This document shows positions 1 to 8,907 of a DNA stretch of 24,593 bases, piece by piece. Every line of letters starts with the position of its first letter. Position 1 is the stretch's first letter. Made by a program: the position numbers and the translations under genes. The notes under the pieces were generated by a model, which did no database searches, had not been told where the DNA came from, and saw nothing but the letters and a program-made list of their open reading frames with translations. The DNA is from a virus: IMG/VR virus record IMGVR_UViG_3300008450_000427, positions 1 to 24,593 of that record. One strand, given 5' to 3'.

Positions 1-144
1 GTTATATAAAGTATAATCTATTTCATCATCAGCTAATGCAAATTGTGTAATTTTAAATTGACCATTTTGTTGGGCCAATAATTGACGTCCTACATCTGTT
101 AAAATGGCGTCAACTGTAACTACTGTATTTGAAAGATATCCCAT
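1..144 (-). CDS. conserved phage structural protein, N-terminal part (partial)
   Basis: The reading frame starts at 144 and runs off the window edge, so only the first 48 residues are visible. It begins MGYLSNTVVTVDAILTDVGR, followed by a segment ending in ALADDEIDYTLYN. I recall this opening as typical of a conserved virion protein found next to baseplate and tail-fibre genes in large T4-like and marine phages; its exact role is unknown to me. The AT-rich motif TATTTATAA lies about ten bases upstream of the start, as it does before other late genes here. The frame is open to the edge, with no internal stop. The family assignment is from memory of similar proteins, not from a search. Confidence 0.75.
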   Translation of the reverse strand, partial: MGYLSNTVVTVDAILTDVGRQLLAQQNGQFKITQFALADDEIDYTLYN

Positions 145-153
145 ATTGTTTTG

Positions 154-170
154 TTATAAATATATTAAGT
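154..170 (-). promoter_or_regulatory. candidate late promoter motif before the partial structural gene
   Basis: The minus strand reads CTTAATATATTTATAA, a two-base-longer version of the motif at 8893 and 14920. It starts the gap between the giant tail protein and the partial structural gene at 144. Confidence 0.4.
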
Positions 171-182
171 TTTGTTTTTTAT

Positions 183-3100
183 TCAAATTATTCCTGCTTT
201 TTTAGCAAGATCGTAAATATTGTAATTTGGATTAAAATTAAATGGTACTAAAAATCCTGAGTTATTTGGGTTACTAGGAATATTTTGTACAAGAATAAAA
301 TTTTCATATTGAATTCTTCTCATAATTCTTATATTTTGATTATTTCTATTTGATAATGCGGTGTTTTGTACAAATGGATAAGTATTTATTAATGGAGTTA
401 TATTGATACTTGATATTACATTATCATCTGAACCAGTTATTATGTTATTGATTTGGAATAATCCTCCTCCAGTAAAAGTACCATCTAATGAGTCCCTATT
501 TGAAATAGAATAAGAAGCTGTTGTACCAAATCTTATCATATCTCCATACCTTAATGGTAAAAATGTATCATTATAATTAATTATACTAGGTGTAGATCCT
601 GAGTTTATGTATTGGCCTGTTTTTTTATTATAAATACTAACTCCTTTATTATTATTAAAATAAAATGATTCTATAGTTCCAATTGATGAAGATGGATTTG
701 ATAAAGCATAAATCCAACTTGATCCACTTATACTTAGGGAACCACTGTCCGTTAATGTAAATAAACTTGATGTATTAAAATATATACTATAAGTATCTCC
801 TATCAATACCATACTACCTGACATTTGTGATATTATTACAGGATTTTCACTACCAGTTGATAATAATATAGTTTCATATAAAGCACCACCCTCTACAATA
901 TTTACATTTATTGTTGGGGCTCCAGAAGATGTTGTTGATGGGTAAATATAAGCAGGAGTGTTTTTTACAAAAGTATTTTCTACAATAAATGAATTTTTAT
1001 TATCTCCTGTTAATGGTATAGCTTCACCTTCAGTACTTATTAAATAAACACCATGTATATTTCCACCACCAGGATATTGAGGTGTAGAACTTCCTATCCA
1101 ATCAAAATATATAAAATAATTAGAAAAATTATCTATAGGGTAACCTATTGGAGTACTTCTATCAGCAAAAGATGTTGTATAATTATATTCTCCTGAATAT
1201 TTTGATCCTTCATATCTAGGATTAATAATTCTAGCTGTTGTGTAATATGAATCAGGGACAGTGGCTTTAGTGGCACTTCCACTTAAAATCTGTTGTTGGT
1301 TTACTGCAATAATTTGTCCCTCAGAAAAATCAACATCTAAATATTTTGAATTTTCTCTATTATCTAAAGCATTATTTATTAATACTGATTCTGAGGGGAT
1401 AGCTAATGTTCCATCAGTAACAACCAAATTAGAACCACTCAATTGTCCATCATAAAATTCAGTTTGAGAAGTTTGAGTAAATGGAACATTTCCAAGTAAT
1501 GAAGGTGTAATTCCTGTCCAACTTTGAGTGATATTTACAACATAATCAAATGATTGAGTTTGTCCAAATAAATCAGGCATTGAACCACCATTTCCTCCTT
1601 CAATTGTACCTACATCCACGGAACCAGTAATTGTTAGATCTTCAACAACATAAGGAATATTGGTTGAACCACTAGCTACCCAAGCAATAGATGTAGAAGG
1701 TGATACTTGGGGTGGTCTATATCTATTTCTTTCTAATAGGGTTTGTTTAATTACAATTCCTGCCGCCAAACTAGTTCTTGCGGGAATAAAATCATCAAAT
1801 AATTTAAATAATGAATTATCAAAGAATTTGATTAATCTAATATAATCGTTCCAATCATAATTTGAATCATATTTTTCAAAATAAGCATATCTAATTGCAT
1901 CTAATTCTGGGTATGAATCTAATAGAGAAGATTGAAATCTTGGGTCTCCAATTACTTGACCAATATTGAAATATCCTATTTGTGAATTTATATCATCATT
2001 TATTTCATTTTGTGGAGAAAATGCTAATTCAACATAATCTGTGTCTTTTGTATAACTTGAACTTTCAAAAGTTTGTTGTTGAACAGAAATAAATGGAGAC
2101 AATATATTTTGATTAGGAATATTTGATTCATTACTTCCTGTATATGGTAAAACGGTATATTGTTGTTTTATTTTGTTTGAAACAGCATTTTGTATTCCTG
2201 CTGGGACTTGATCAAAGTAAAACACCTCATTATTTGAAATAAATTGTCCACCTGACCCTGTTGTAAAATTACTATTTGAAACAAATGATGAAGTAGCAAT
2301 CCATGAACCAGTGACTTTAGGATGGACTGATGTTAAATTTTTATATAATTGTCCTCCTAAAGTTGCTCTAAATGCTAAATTTTCACTTTGTTCGGTTGAA
2401 TAAGGATTCATTACATAGGCCTCAAAACTATTTTTAGATAACGGTTGAGTATAATATCTAATTTCTTGTAATGAACCAGAAAAATTTGAACCAAAAATAG
2501 ATGTTAAACCAGAGGACCAATTGTTGCTTCCTATTACAGAGGAAGAAGCATAAAACACTATTGTATTTCCTTCCTCACCTGTATAACTTTTATTTGCAGA
2601 CAATAATTCAAATCCTGCACTTGAACTATTTACCGTTACTGCCCACCAATTTTCATTATAAAAAGGTAAATAAACACTAGCTGAGGTTGATAATGAAGAG
2701 GTTGAAGGAATAAATTCCAATAAAGCATATTGGTAATAAGGATCTATTATAGAACCTGAGTAAGAACCACTAGTATATCCTGAGCCAGTATATCTTAATT
2801 GTAAACTAACTCCATTGTTTGTTTGCCATAAAATTTGAGTTGCTATACTTGCTGTATTATATGGTAAAGTATTTGGTTTAAATCTAAATTCAACAGAGGA
2901 AGGTCTATTGTTTGTTGCATCCCATGTTGAATTTAATACAAAAGATGAACTAACAAAATTTGAACCACTAGAATAGTATACATAATTGTATTCATTTTGC
3001 CAATTATCAAATGAGTTAGGATTTTGATCTTTTCCACCAAATTCATTTATTCTTAAAATAGTATTGGCAACACCAAAAGTTGTAATTAAGTCTCTAATTC

Positions 3101-4778
3101 CTGCAACTGAACCTTTTTTCTTTAATAATAAAGGTAAATTATGATATATTCGTTTATATTGCGATTTATTGACATCATCGGTGGGTATTATGGAAGATGT
3201 AGATGATGCCGTTATATACGTTGTTATATATTCTAAAAACGAACCAGTTGGTACCGGTAATGTAGGTGTTGTAAATGGTAAATTATATAAACTTCCTGAT
3301 GGAGTTAAACCAATTAATGCTTGATATAAATCATTGGATGAAAAGTTATTTTGGTAAATATTAACACCCATATCCCTCAATACATCAGCAACTAAATCTT
3401 TTGAAACTCCATAGTTCAAACGATTATCAGCATCAGATTTAGTGGTTACATCTTGTAAATAAACAAAGATATTGTCAAATAATTGACCTATCATTTCAAC
3501 AAACAATTCAAATTTTTCATTTGATAAATCCTCTCTTATATAAGAGGGAACAGCTAAAGTTAAAGCATTGTTGTTTTCAATATCATATTGTTCAGCAATT
3601 AATGATTGACTTATAAACCAATTACTTCCTGAAATTGATGTAGGAGAATAATTTATGTAAGGAGGATTAGAATTGGTTTTTGGCCAAGATGTTGAACCTG
3701 ATGAGTAATATAGGAAGTATTCATATCCATCAAATCCTGTAATTATTTCATTTATTTTATTTTGATATATAATATTACTAGAAGAAACATAATAAGAACC
3801 ACTTGATGGATTTGTGGATAAACTAGCACTGTAATTATATTCTTCTAATAATTGTAATTTATAATAAAAATTTTCTAATCTAGTTTGAGCTGATGAAAAA
3901 TGTATGAAGTTTGAATAATCAGAATAATCAACATTAACAGATATCCCTGTTTGGGCTAAAATATTGTTTAATTGATAATTAAAACTGCTTGTACCAGAAG
4001 ATGTAGTGGTTGATTTTAAACCAGCATAATTTATATAAGCTGTGGAATTATTTAATTGGTCTTGTAATGCTAAATTAAAATTAGGACCTGATAAATTGAT
4101 TATATCTTCAGGGATTTCAATTATGTTTTCAATTGAAATATTATATGCTACTGGGTTTGATATTTGAGAGACAACCCATGTTTGAGTATTTATATTAAAT
4201 TGTGGTGGTAATGGTTCGTATAATTTAATTAAAACTGTGGGATTATCAGTGTTTGAATTATCTAATAATGCATTAACTGCAATGACTAAATCATTATTTC
4301 CAAAATTTAAGTAAAAATCATAATAACTTCCTGTTGAATTGTCTATTTTGGATGTTAATTCTAAAGATGAACTAACAACCAATTCATTTGGGATGGATGT
4401 TGTATCTAATCTTATTTCTGTTCTGTCAGGACTTATTTGTGAAATAAAATAAGTGTTGACATTATTTGAGACTAATTCAGGAGTTAAAAAATTGTATAAA
4501 GTATTGTATTGCCCTTCATCAAAACCAAAAGATCTTACATCAGATACAGGATCTAAAACAACATTGTTGTCAATTAATTTATAACCAGGATAACCACTAT
4601 TGTTTTGTATTAAAATATTACCATTTAAATCATATATAAAATATTCAATATAATCTTTAGAAGGATCAAAAACAGTATCTAATTCAAATGAATTAATAAT
4701 AGTATTATCTTCTATTGAATATTCTTGAAATTCAAAATTTGTTGGATTTATAGGCAATATGTTAATTATCTCAGCCAT
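183..4778 (-). CDS. giant tail/baseplate protein, P2 gpI-like segment plus LamG-like domain
   Basis: This is a 1531-residue virion protein, the largest in the window. Residues 1-420 are beta-rich and full of Ser, Asn and Tyr. Around 425-600 comes a helical part (LFVEMIGQLFDNIFVYLQDV, then LPLLLKKKGSVAGIRDLI near 552-570, then FGV). This resembles the conserved core of P2 gpI-type tail proteins and related baseplate proteins. About residues 610-800 look like a concanavalin/LamG sandwich (SVEFRFKPNTLP, SLQEIRYYTQPLS), a fold often used to bind surface sugars. The last 700 residues are repetitive in GSGS and Ser/Thr-rich strands, as in adhesins. It follows the 114-residue coiled-coil gene with an eight-base overlap. 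Likely a baseplate-attached, receptor-facing protein; the domain limits are estimates. Confidence 0.8.
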   Translation of the reverse strand: MAEIINILPINPTNFEFQEYSIEDNTIINSFELDTVFDPSKDYIEYFIYDLNGNILIQNNSGYPGYKLIDNNVVLDPVSDVRSFGFDEGQYNTLYNFLTPELVSNNVNTYFISQISPDRTEIRLDTTSIPNELVVSSSLELTSKIDNSTGSYYDFYLNFGNNDLVIAVNALLDNSNTDNPTVLIKLYEPLPPQFNINTQTWVVSQISNPVAYNISIENIIEIPEDIINLSGPNFNLALQDQLNNSTAYINYAGLKSTTTSSGTSSFNYQLNNILAQTGISVNVDYSDYSNFIHFSSAQTRLENFYYKLQLLEEYNYSASLSTNPSSGSYYVSSSNIIYQNKINEIITGFDGYEYFLYYSSGSTSWPKTNSNPPYINYSPTSISGSNWFISQSLIAEQYDIENNNALTLAVPSYIREDLSNEKFELFVEMIGQLFDNIFVYLQDVTTKSDADNRLNYGVSKDLVADVLRDMGVNIYQNNFSSNDLYQALIGLTPSGSLYNLPFTTPTLPVPTGSFLEYITTYITASSTSSIIPTDDVNKSQYKRIYHNLPLLLKKKGSVAGIRDLITTFGVANTILRINEFGGKDQNPNSFDNWQNEYNYVYYSSGSNFVSSSFVLNSTWDATNNRPSSVEFRFKPNTLPYNTASIATQILWQTNNGVSLQLRYTGSGYTSGSYSGSIIDPYYQYALLEFIPSTSSLSTSASVYLPFYNENWWAVTVNSSSAGFELLSANKSYTGEEGNTIVFYASSSVIGSNNWSSGLTSIFGSNFSGSLQEIRYYTQPLSKNSFEAYVMNPYSTEQSENLAFRATLGGQLYKNLTSVHPKVTGSWIATSSFVSNSNFTTGSGGQFISNNEVFYFDQVPAGIQNAVSNKIKQQYTVLPYTGSNESNIPNQNILSPFISVQQQTFESSSYTKDTDYVELAFSPQNEINDDINSQIGYFNIGQVIGDPRFQSSLLDSYPELDAIRYAYFEKYDSNYDWNDYIRLIKFFDNSLFKLFDDFIPARTSLAAGIVIKQTLLERNRYRPPQVSPSTSIAWVASGSTNIPYVVEDLTITGSVDVGTIEGGNGGSMPDLFGQTQSFDYVVNITQSWTGITPSLLGNVPFTQTSQTEFYDGQLSGSNLVVTDGTLAIPSESVLINNALDNRENSKYLDVDFSEGQIIAVNQQQILSGSATKATVPDSYYTTARIINPRYEGSKYSGEYNYTTSFADRSTPIGYPIDNFSNYFIYFDWIGSSTPQYPGGGNIHGVYLISTEGEAIPLTGDNKNSFIVENTFVKNTPAYIYPSTTSSGAPTINVNIVEGGALYETILLSTGSENPVIISQMSGSMVLIGDTYSIYFNTSSLFTLTDSGSLSISGSSWIYALSNPSSSIGTIESFYFNNNKGVSIYNKKTGQYINSGSTPSIINYNDTFLPLRYGDMIRFGTTASYSISNRDSLDGTFTGGGLFQINNIITGSDDNVISSINITPLINTYPFVQNTALSNRNNQNIRIMRRIQYENFILVQNIPSNPNNSGFLVPFNFNPNYNIYDLAKKAGII

Positions 4779-5115
4779 TTATATTTTGATCTAATAATTG
4801 TTGTTGTAATTCTAAATTTTCTTGTCTCAATTGAGTTATTTCTTCTATTAAAGCCTGTATTGTATCATCATTTGAAAAATCACCAGCATATTGTTGACTG
4901 GTTTTAATAAGGTATTCATGAGAATTTGTATTTCCAAATTTAGGTATTTCAAAAAATAATGTTTGATAATTTTGAAAAAATTCAGCAACAGATATAGTAG
5001 GCGTTATAATTACTGTTTCTGGTTCTGGTTCAACCAATTGTGTAAAACTAGTATCAATAACTCTTTCATATTGATTTTTACTATATACTGTTTTACTTAA
5101 ATTTATTTGTTCCAT
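4771..5115 (-). CDS. small coiled-coil baseplate-cluster protein
   Basis: A 114-residue protein of unknown function. The N-terminal half is polar with a Pro/Glu stretch (LVEPEPETVIITP). The C-terminal 35 residues form a strong heptad-like coiled coil (IQALIEEITQLRQENLELQQ). Its stop overlaps the start of the giant tail protein by eight bases, and its start shares one base with the stop of the DNRLRE-like gene before it. This suggests translational coupling and equal expression. A trimeric or dimeric coiled coil between two fibre-like proteins could be a connector or a fibre chaperone, but that is inference from position and shape. No signal peptide or membrane segment is visible. Confidence 0.7.
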   Translation of the reverse strand: MEQINLSKTVYSKNQYERVIDTSFTQLVEPEPETVIITPTISVAEFFQNYQTLFFEIPKFGNTNSHEYLIKTSQQYAGDFSNDDTIQALIEEITQLRQENLELQQQLLDQNING

Positions 5116-6236
5116 TATCCATTAATGACTTTAAAATAATATTGATCATCAAACACTTGAGTAGTTCCTTGTATATTTGATTTAATTAAAACTGTATAAT
5201 ATCTTTCTGGTTGAAGGAAGTTCATATTTAAATCAAAATAACTTGAAGTTGAATCAGCACTCAATTTAGTATAAATATTATCAAAATCAATTATATATTC
5301 ATTTGTTTCTAAATCTTTTAAAGCCCAATATGATTCAGTTGGTAAAAAATAATTATTTGTATAAACTGAACCAGTTGTCCATATTTGTGATGGAAATTCA
5401 GGTCTAGCATTTACCCTAAATCTATTTATACTTTCTGGGTAAAATATTCCTGGATTTTGTACTAGATTTACTGTAGCAGGAAGAATATCTAATATACTTT
5501 GTGATGATGAACCTGTATTCCATATAAAATCATCATATGAAATTTGTAATATTGGGGGATATATGGTATTTGTATCTCTTGAGAAATATTTTAAAGTTAC
5601 TTGTTGGTTAGTATTATTTACAAACTCTTGGGATTGGGTTTGTCTCACTATAAAACCATAATTATTAAATACACTAGAGGACCATTTATTAACTATATTA
5701 GTTACATTAGTATTTATATCCAATGGTGTATAATATTCAAAAGATTGGCTTGCTTGAGAACTAGTATACCATACACCTCCCCCAACATTTGAGCCACTAT
5801 AAGAACCAGTAGTACCAGAAATAAAACTAGATGTTGTCCATGTTGTTCCGTTTGAATAATTTGTAAATAACCAAGATACACCATTTTGTGTTTCTGGGTT
5901 GTCATAATATTTACCTGTACCCATAGCCCAATTTTCCGCTAGAGCATTTATTGCAATTGTTGTGGTGTTTGATAAACCTGTACTTTCTGCTACAAATACT
6001 TTTAAATTGGCCTCCCAACTTGAGGTATGGATTAAATTAGTGAAAATATTTAATATATCATCCTGATCAAACTGGATTAAAAATCTTGAGGTTTGAGGTA
6101 ATTCACCTTGAGATCGTAGACTACCAGTTAAGAAATTAGTAGAGGCTTCAATTATTTCATCAAGCCCTGTATTTAACTGATTGTAGGCCGAATATATAGT
6201 TGCATCTTTTGTGGGGAATATTTGTATTACTGACAT
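5115..6236 (-). CDS. DNRLRE-like beta-sandwich tail protein
   Basis: A 373-residue protein that opens SVIQIFPTKDATIYSAYNQL and continues with NTGLDEIIEA. The pattern 'x-P-T-K-D-A-T-I-Y-S ... N-x-G-x-D-E-I' is typical of DNRLRE-type beta-sandwich modules found in surface and tail proteins. The middle is rich in Trp, Ser, Gly and Tyr, which suits a carbohydrate- or protein-binding surface. The C-terminal third (residues 250-373) looks like a second beta domain (ERYYTVLIKSNIQGTTQVF). It lies 35 bases after the gp6/J-like wedge gene, so it is probably a baseplate-attached structural protein. The A-rich sequence before the start has no Shine-Dalgarno match, as elsewhere in the window. The domain call is by eye. 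Confidence 0.7.
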   Translation of the reverse strand: MSVIQIFPTKDATIYSAYNQLNTGLDEIIEASTNFLTGSLRSQGELPQTSRFLIQFDQDDILNIFTNLIHTSSWEANLKVFVAESTGLSNTTTIAINALAENWAMGTGKYYDNPETQNGVSWLFTNYSNGTTWTTSSFISGTTGSYSGSNVGGGVWYTSSQASQSFEYYTPLDINTNVTNIVNKWSSSVFNNYGFIVRQTQSQEFVNNTNQQVTLKYFSRDTNTIYPPILQISYDDFIWNTGSSSQSILDILPATVNLVQNPGIFYPESINRFRVNARPEFPSQIWTTGSVYTNNYFLPTESYWALKDLETNEYIIDFDNIYTKLSADSTSSYFDLNMNFLQPERYYTVLIKSNIQGTTQVFDDQYYFKVING

Positions 6237-6271
6237 TATGAGTAGTTTTTTCTAAATTTGTATATAAAAAA

Positions 6272-8134
6272 TTAGATATTAGTACAACGACCTTGAATAT
6301 CTAAAGAAGGGAACTTAATCTCAAATATAGAAGGATCTAAAGAAGGATAAATTGTATTAGATTGAGTTGCTCCTTTAATATCATATGCATATTTACTATA
6401 TCCTAAATTTTCTCCTACTAAGTTTGTTATTTCTATATTTTTTACTGTTTGAACTCCTTCTATTGAATCCAATAGAATATAAAGATCTCTCAATACTATA
6501 GGTTCATTAATTTGCCATTTATCTATTGCAAAATAATCTTGTAAAGCAACTATACATTTAGTCAATATTTCATTACTATTGAAATTAGGTAAAACAATAA
6601 TATCAAAGTTAACTCCTATATTAATAATAAATGCATCTTTTATATTAACTGAATCATTTACCATTTTATATTGTGATAAATAAGTAGTTAAATTTTGTTT
6701 TAATGCTGGGGAGCAAGTATTAAGTTGTTTTAATGAATTATAAGATAAAACATATAAATCCAATACAGATTGAGATTCACCAGCTGAAATGGATTGAGCT
6801 TTAGTAGGTTCAATATAGGCTTTAGAAATAACACCATATTTGGCGGGCATAGATAAAGCCCTTACTAAATAATCATTTTGGGTTACATTTCGTAATTGGG
6901 AAGCAAAATTGGCAGACGCATTTTGTCTAATTTCCTCTATTGAATCTCCATCCCCTCCTCCATCTGCTGCTGTTGGATTGGTTATAGCCAATGAAGAAAA
7001 AATTGTATTTGCTGTGGTTGAATTTAAATTTGAATTTAAAAATCTAGTATTTGCCACTAAATTTGTTAAAGTATTAGCATCAACATTTGATTGAACCCCT
7101 CCTCCTACTAAATATCTTACTGTTAAAGTTGTATTTGAAGGGGCAATACCATAAGTTTTAGTAAATAAAAAATTGTTTGGTGAATAAGCAGTTGTTAATT
7201 TATTTTGTCCAAAAGGTAATCCTAAACCTACATTATCTGGATTTGGAGTTATTTCTTCATCAGTATCATTTGCTGTACCTGAACCAAATTGGAGTTGTAA
7301 AGTATTTGAGTTTAAAAATCTAGTAGTAAATCTTCTTTGGATTAGATTTAATTGTAATAAATAGGGTGTATCTCCTGAATATTGAGATAAATAAGGGTCA
7401 TTTTGGTTAGTATTTTTGATAGAATCAAACACTGTTTCTTGAGCCAAATAATCTACCTCATACCATTTATTACCATTATTATCTATTATATCCAATATTC
7501 CTATTATTCTTTCTCCATTAATTTCAACTGTTGAAAATGGAACTGGTAAACCAAAAGAAAAAGTTGTAGTTTGAATGGTTGCTGATGATACTTGTCTAGT
7601 TTTCTTTAATAAAAAATAAGTTGGATTAACCCCAGACACCGCATATACTGAAACCTCTGTTGGGTCACTTGAACTTGAAACAGAAAAATCAACAGGATCT
7701 GATGTTAAAAATGTTATATTATTTGTATTTAAATTAGATCTAACAGTTGCATTTTCAGGTATATATAAAGCATAGTCAAAATCAGGTACATATTCTGAAC
7801 CTGATAATTTGGAAGGGAGTTGTTGATAAAAATCAATATTGGTAGTTGCAACTTGTGTTACATTGGGTTTATACCCAAACATATATGCCAATTCATATAA
7901 ATTGTTTGTTTGGCGAGCATATTGTAAAAAGTTTTCTTGTATTTGATTGTCTAAATAAAACGATAAAACATCACCTACATATGCTGCCATTTCCATAAAC
8001 ATCATACCTGGTGATGATGGAGAAAAATCATTGTATGTGTTAGGGAAATAAGTTCTAGCATAATCTATTAAACTAGCCCTTAGTTCTGTAAAATCTTTAT
8101 TTATGTAGGTTATATTTCGTTTTTTAGTAGTCAT
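6272..8134 (-). CDS. baseplate wedge protein, gp6 / phage Mu-P2 J-like
   Basis: A 620-residue protein. Residues 1-90 contain YINKDFTELRASLIDYARTY, then SPSSPGMMFMEMAAYVGDVL and YLDNQIQENFLQYARQTNN, the hallmark start of T4 gp6-like and J-like baseplate wedge proteins. Near residues 390-450 is the second conserved block: GGGDGDSIEEIRQNA, then RNVTQNDYLVRALSMP and GVISKAYI. In this family the protein dimerises around the hub and links the wedges into the inner baseplate ring. The gene follows directly on the gp25-like gene (they share one base), the order known from T4-like and P2-like baseplates (W/gp25 then J/gp6). Length is close to T4 gp6. This is one of the firmest assignments in the window. 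Confidence 0.9.
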   Translation of the reverse strand: MTTKKRNITYINKDFTELRASLIDYARTYFPNTYNDFSPSSPGMMFMEMAAYVGDVLSFYLDNQIQENFLQYARQTNNLYELAYMFGYKPNVTQVATTNIDFYQQLPSKLSGSEYVPDFDYALYIPENATVRSNLNTNNITFLTSDPVDFSVSSSSDPTEVSVYAVSGVNPTYFLLKKTRQVSSATIQTTTFSFGLPVPFSTVEINGERIIGILDIIDNNGNKWYEVDYLAQETVFDSIKNTNQNDPYLSQYSGDTPYLLQLNLIQRRFTTRFLNSNTLQLQFGSGTANDTDEEITPNPDNVGLGLPFGQNKLTTAYSPNNFLFTKTYGIAPSNTTLTVRYLVGGGVQSNVDANTLTNLVANTRFLNSNLNSTTANTIFSSLAITNPTAADGGGDGDSIEEIRQNASANFASQLRNVTQNDYLVRALSMPAKYGVISKAYIEPTKAQSISAGESQSVLDLYVLSYNSLKQLNTCSPALKQNLTTYLSQYKMVNDSVNIKDAFIINIGVNFDIIVLPNFNSNEILTKCIVALQDYFAIDKWQINEPIVLRDLYILLDSIEGVQTVKNIEITNLVGENLGYSKYAYDIKGATQSNTIYPSLDPSIFEIKFPSLDIQGRCTNI

Positions 8135-8541
8135 TATATGAATGCAATATTTATTTCATCGTTAATTCCAGTATCAATAACATTATATTTTAATTCAACT
8201 GAAATTTGGTTAATGTCAGGTAAAGAATCAATATTTAAAGATGCTACTAAAACATTAGGAAAATAAATCCCTAATTTTTGTTGTATATCTTGTTTTAAAT
8301 ATTCTGTGTTTCCTTCAGTTATTTGTTGAAAAATAAAATCTCTTAAACTTGCCCCAAATGTGGGATTTAAATATCTTTCAGGTTGATTTGTTAAGAAAAA
8401 ATTAATTAAATTATTTCTAATAGCGTCTTTGGTAGTATATGTTGACTTAAATACTCCAGGTGCATTAAAAGGCAGATTTATACCTACTGCTTTACCAGGG
8501 TTTAAATCAATAGGGAATATACGTTTAGCACCAAATGCCAT
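8134..8541 (-). CDS. baseplate wedge protein, gp25-like (W-like)
   Basis: A 135-residue protein matching the gp25/W (GPW_gp25) family in length and pattern. It has TTKDAIRNNLINFFLTNQPE followed by RYLNPTFGASLRDFIFQQIT at residues 36-75, and EVSVELKYNVID-type strands at the C-terminus (SVELKYNVIDTGINDEINIA). In this family the protein sits in the baseplate wedge, joins gp6 and starts sheath assembly; an early 'lysozyme-like' label for the family is not a lytic function. It overlaps its neighbours by one base on each side, so the 115-residue gene, gp25 and gp6 form one coupled unit behind the late-type motif at 8893-8905. Confidence 0.92.
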   Translation of the reverse strand: MAFGAKRIFPIDLNPGKAVGINLPFNAPGVFKSTYTTKDAIRNNLINFFLTNQPERYLNPTFGASLRDFIFQQITEGNTEYLKQDIQQKLGIYFPNVLVASLNIDSLPDINQISVELKYNVIDTGINDEINIAFI

Positions 8542-8888
8542 TATTTACTATTCATTAAATTCATTATTTGATCTAATCCTACCTGTCCTTCAGGTAATGC
8601 TCCATTAATTGTATCAACTGGGGTTGGTTTAAAATCTCCAGAGTATGAAGAATTAACTACAGCCCCAGTTTGCATTTCATTTAACATTCCAGCAAACATA
8701 TTTCTACGTTCTTGGGCTGTTAATTGTTTTGGATTTTCAATATGTGGTTGAGCATAAGTATCCTTTAAAGATTCAGATACAACTTTTTTAGGAGAACTAA
8801 TGGCCTCTAGTAAAATATCTTTCAATTCTTCTTGAATTGCTTCTTTCACAGCCTGTTTAATTAGTTTTTTGAAAATTTCGGTTTTCAT
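8541..8888 (-). CDS. small helical protein of the baseplate operon, unknown function
   Basis: A 115-residue protein that I do not recognise beyond its position. Residues 1-30 form a charged amphipathic helix (KKLIKQAVKEAIQEELKDIL), and 52-75 form another (LTAQERRNMFAGMLNEMQTG). The C-terminal part is Gly/Pro-rich and ends DQIMNLMNSK. It has no signal peptide or membrane segment. The motif TTAATATTTATAA ends five bases before its start codon, so it is probably the first gene of a late transcript that continues into gp25 and gp6. An assembly chaperone or small baseplate component is possible, but nothing in the sequence decides it. Confidence 0.7.
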   Translation of the reverse strand: MKTEIFKKLIKQAVKEAIQEELKDILLEAISSPKKVVSESLKDTYAQPHIENPKQLTAQERRNMFAGMLNEMQTGAVVNSSYSGDFKPTPVDTINGALPEGQVGLDQIMNLMNSK

Positions 8889-8892
8889 TTTG

Positions 8893-8905
8893 TTATAAAT
8901 ATTAA
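8893..8905 (-). promoter_or_regulatory. candidate late promoter motif TTAATATTTATAA before the baseplate operon
   Basis: This 13-base motif is identical to that at 14920-14932 and ends four bases before the ATG of the 115-residue gene. It lies in the coding tail of the preceding gene. There is no -33 box at the spacing seen in early promoters. Confidence 0.45.
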
Positions 8906-8907
8906 AA

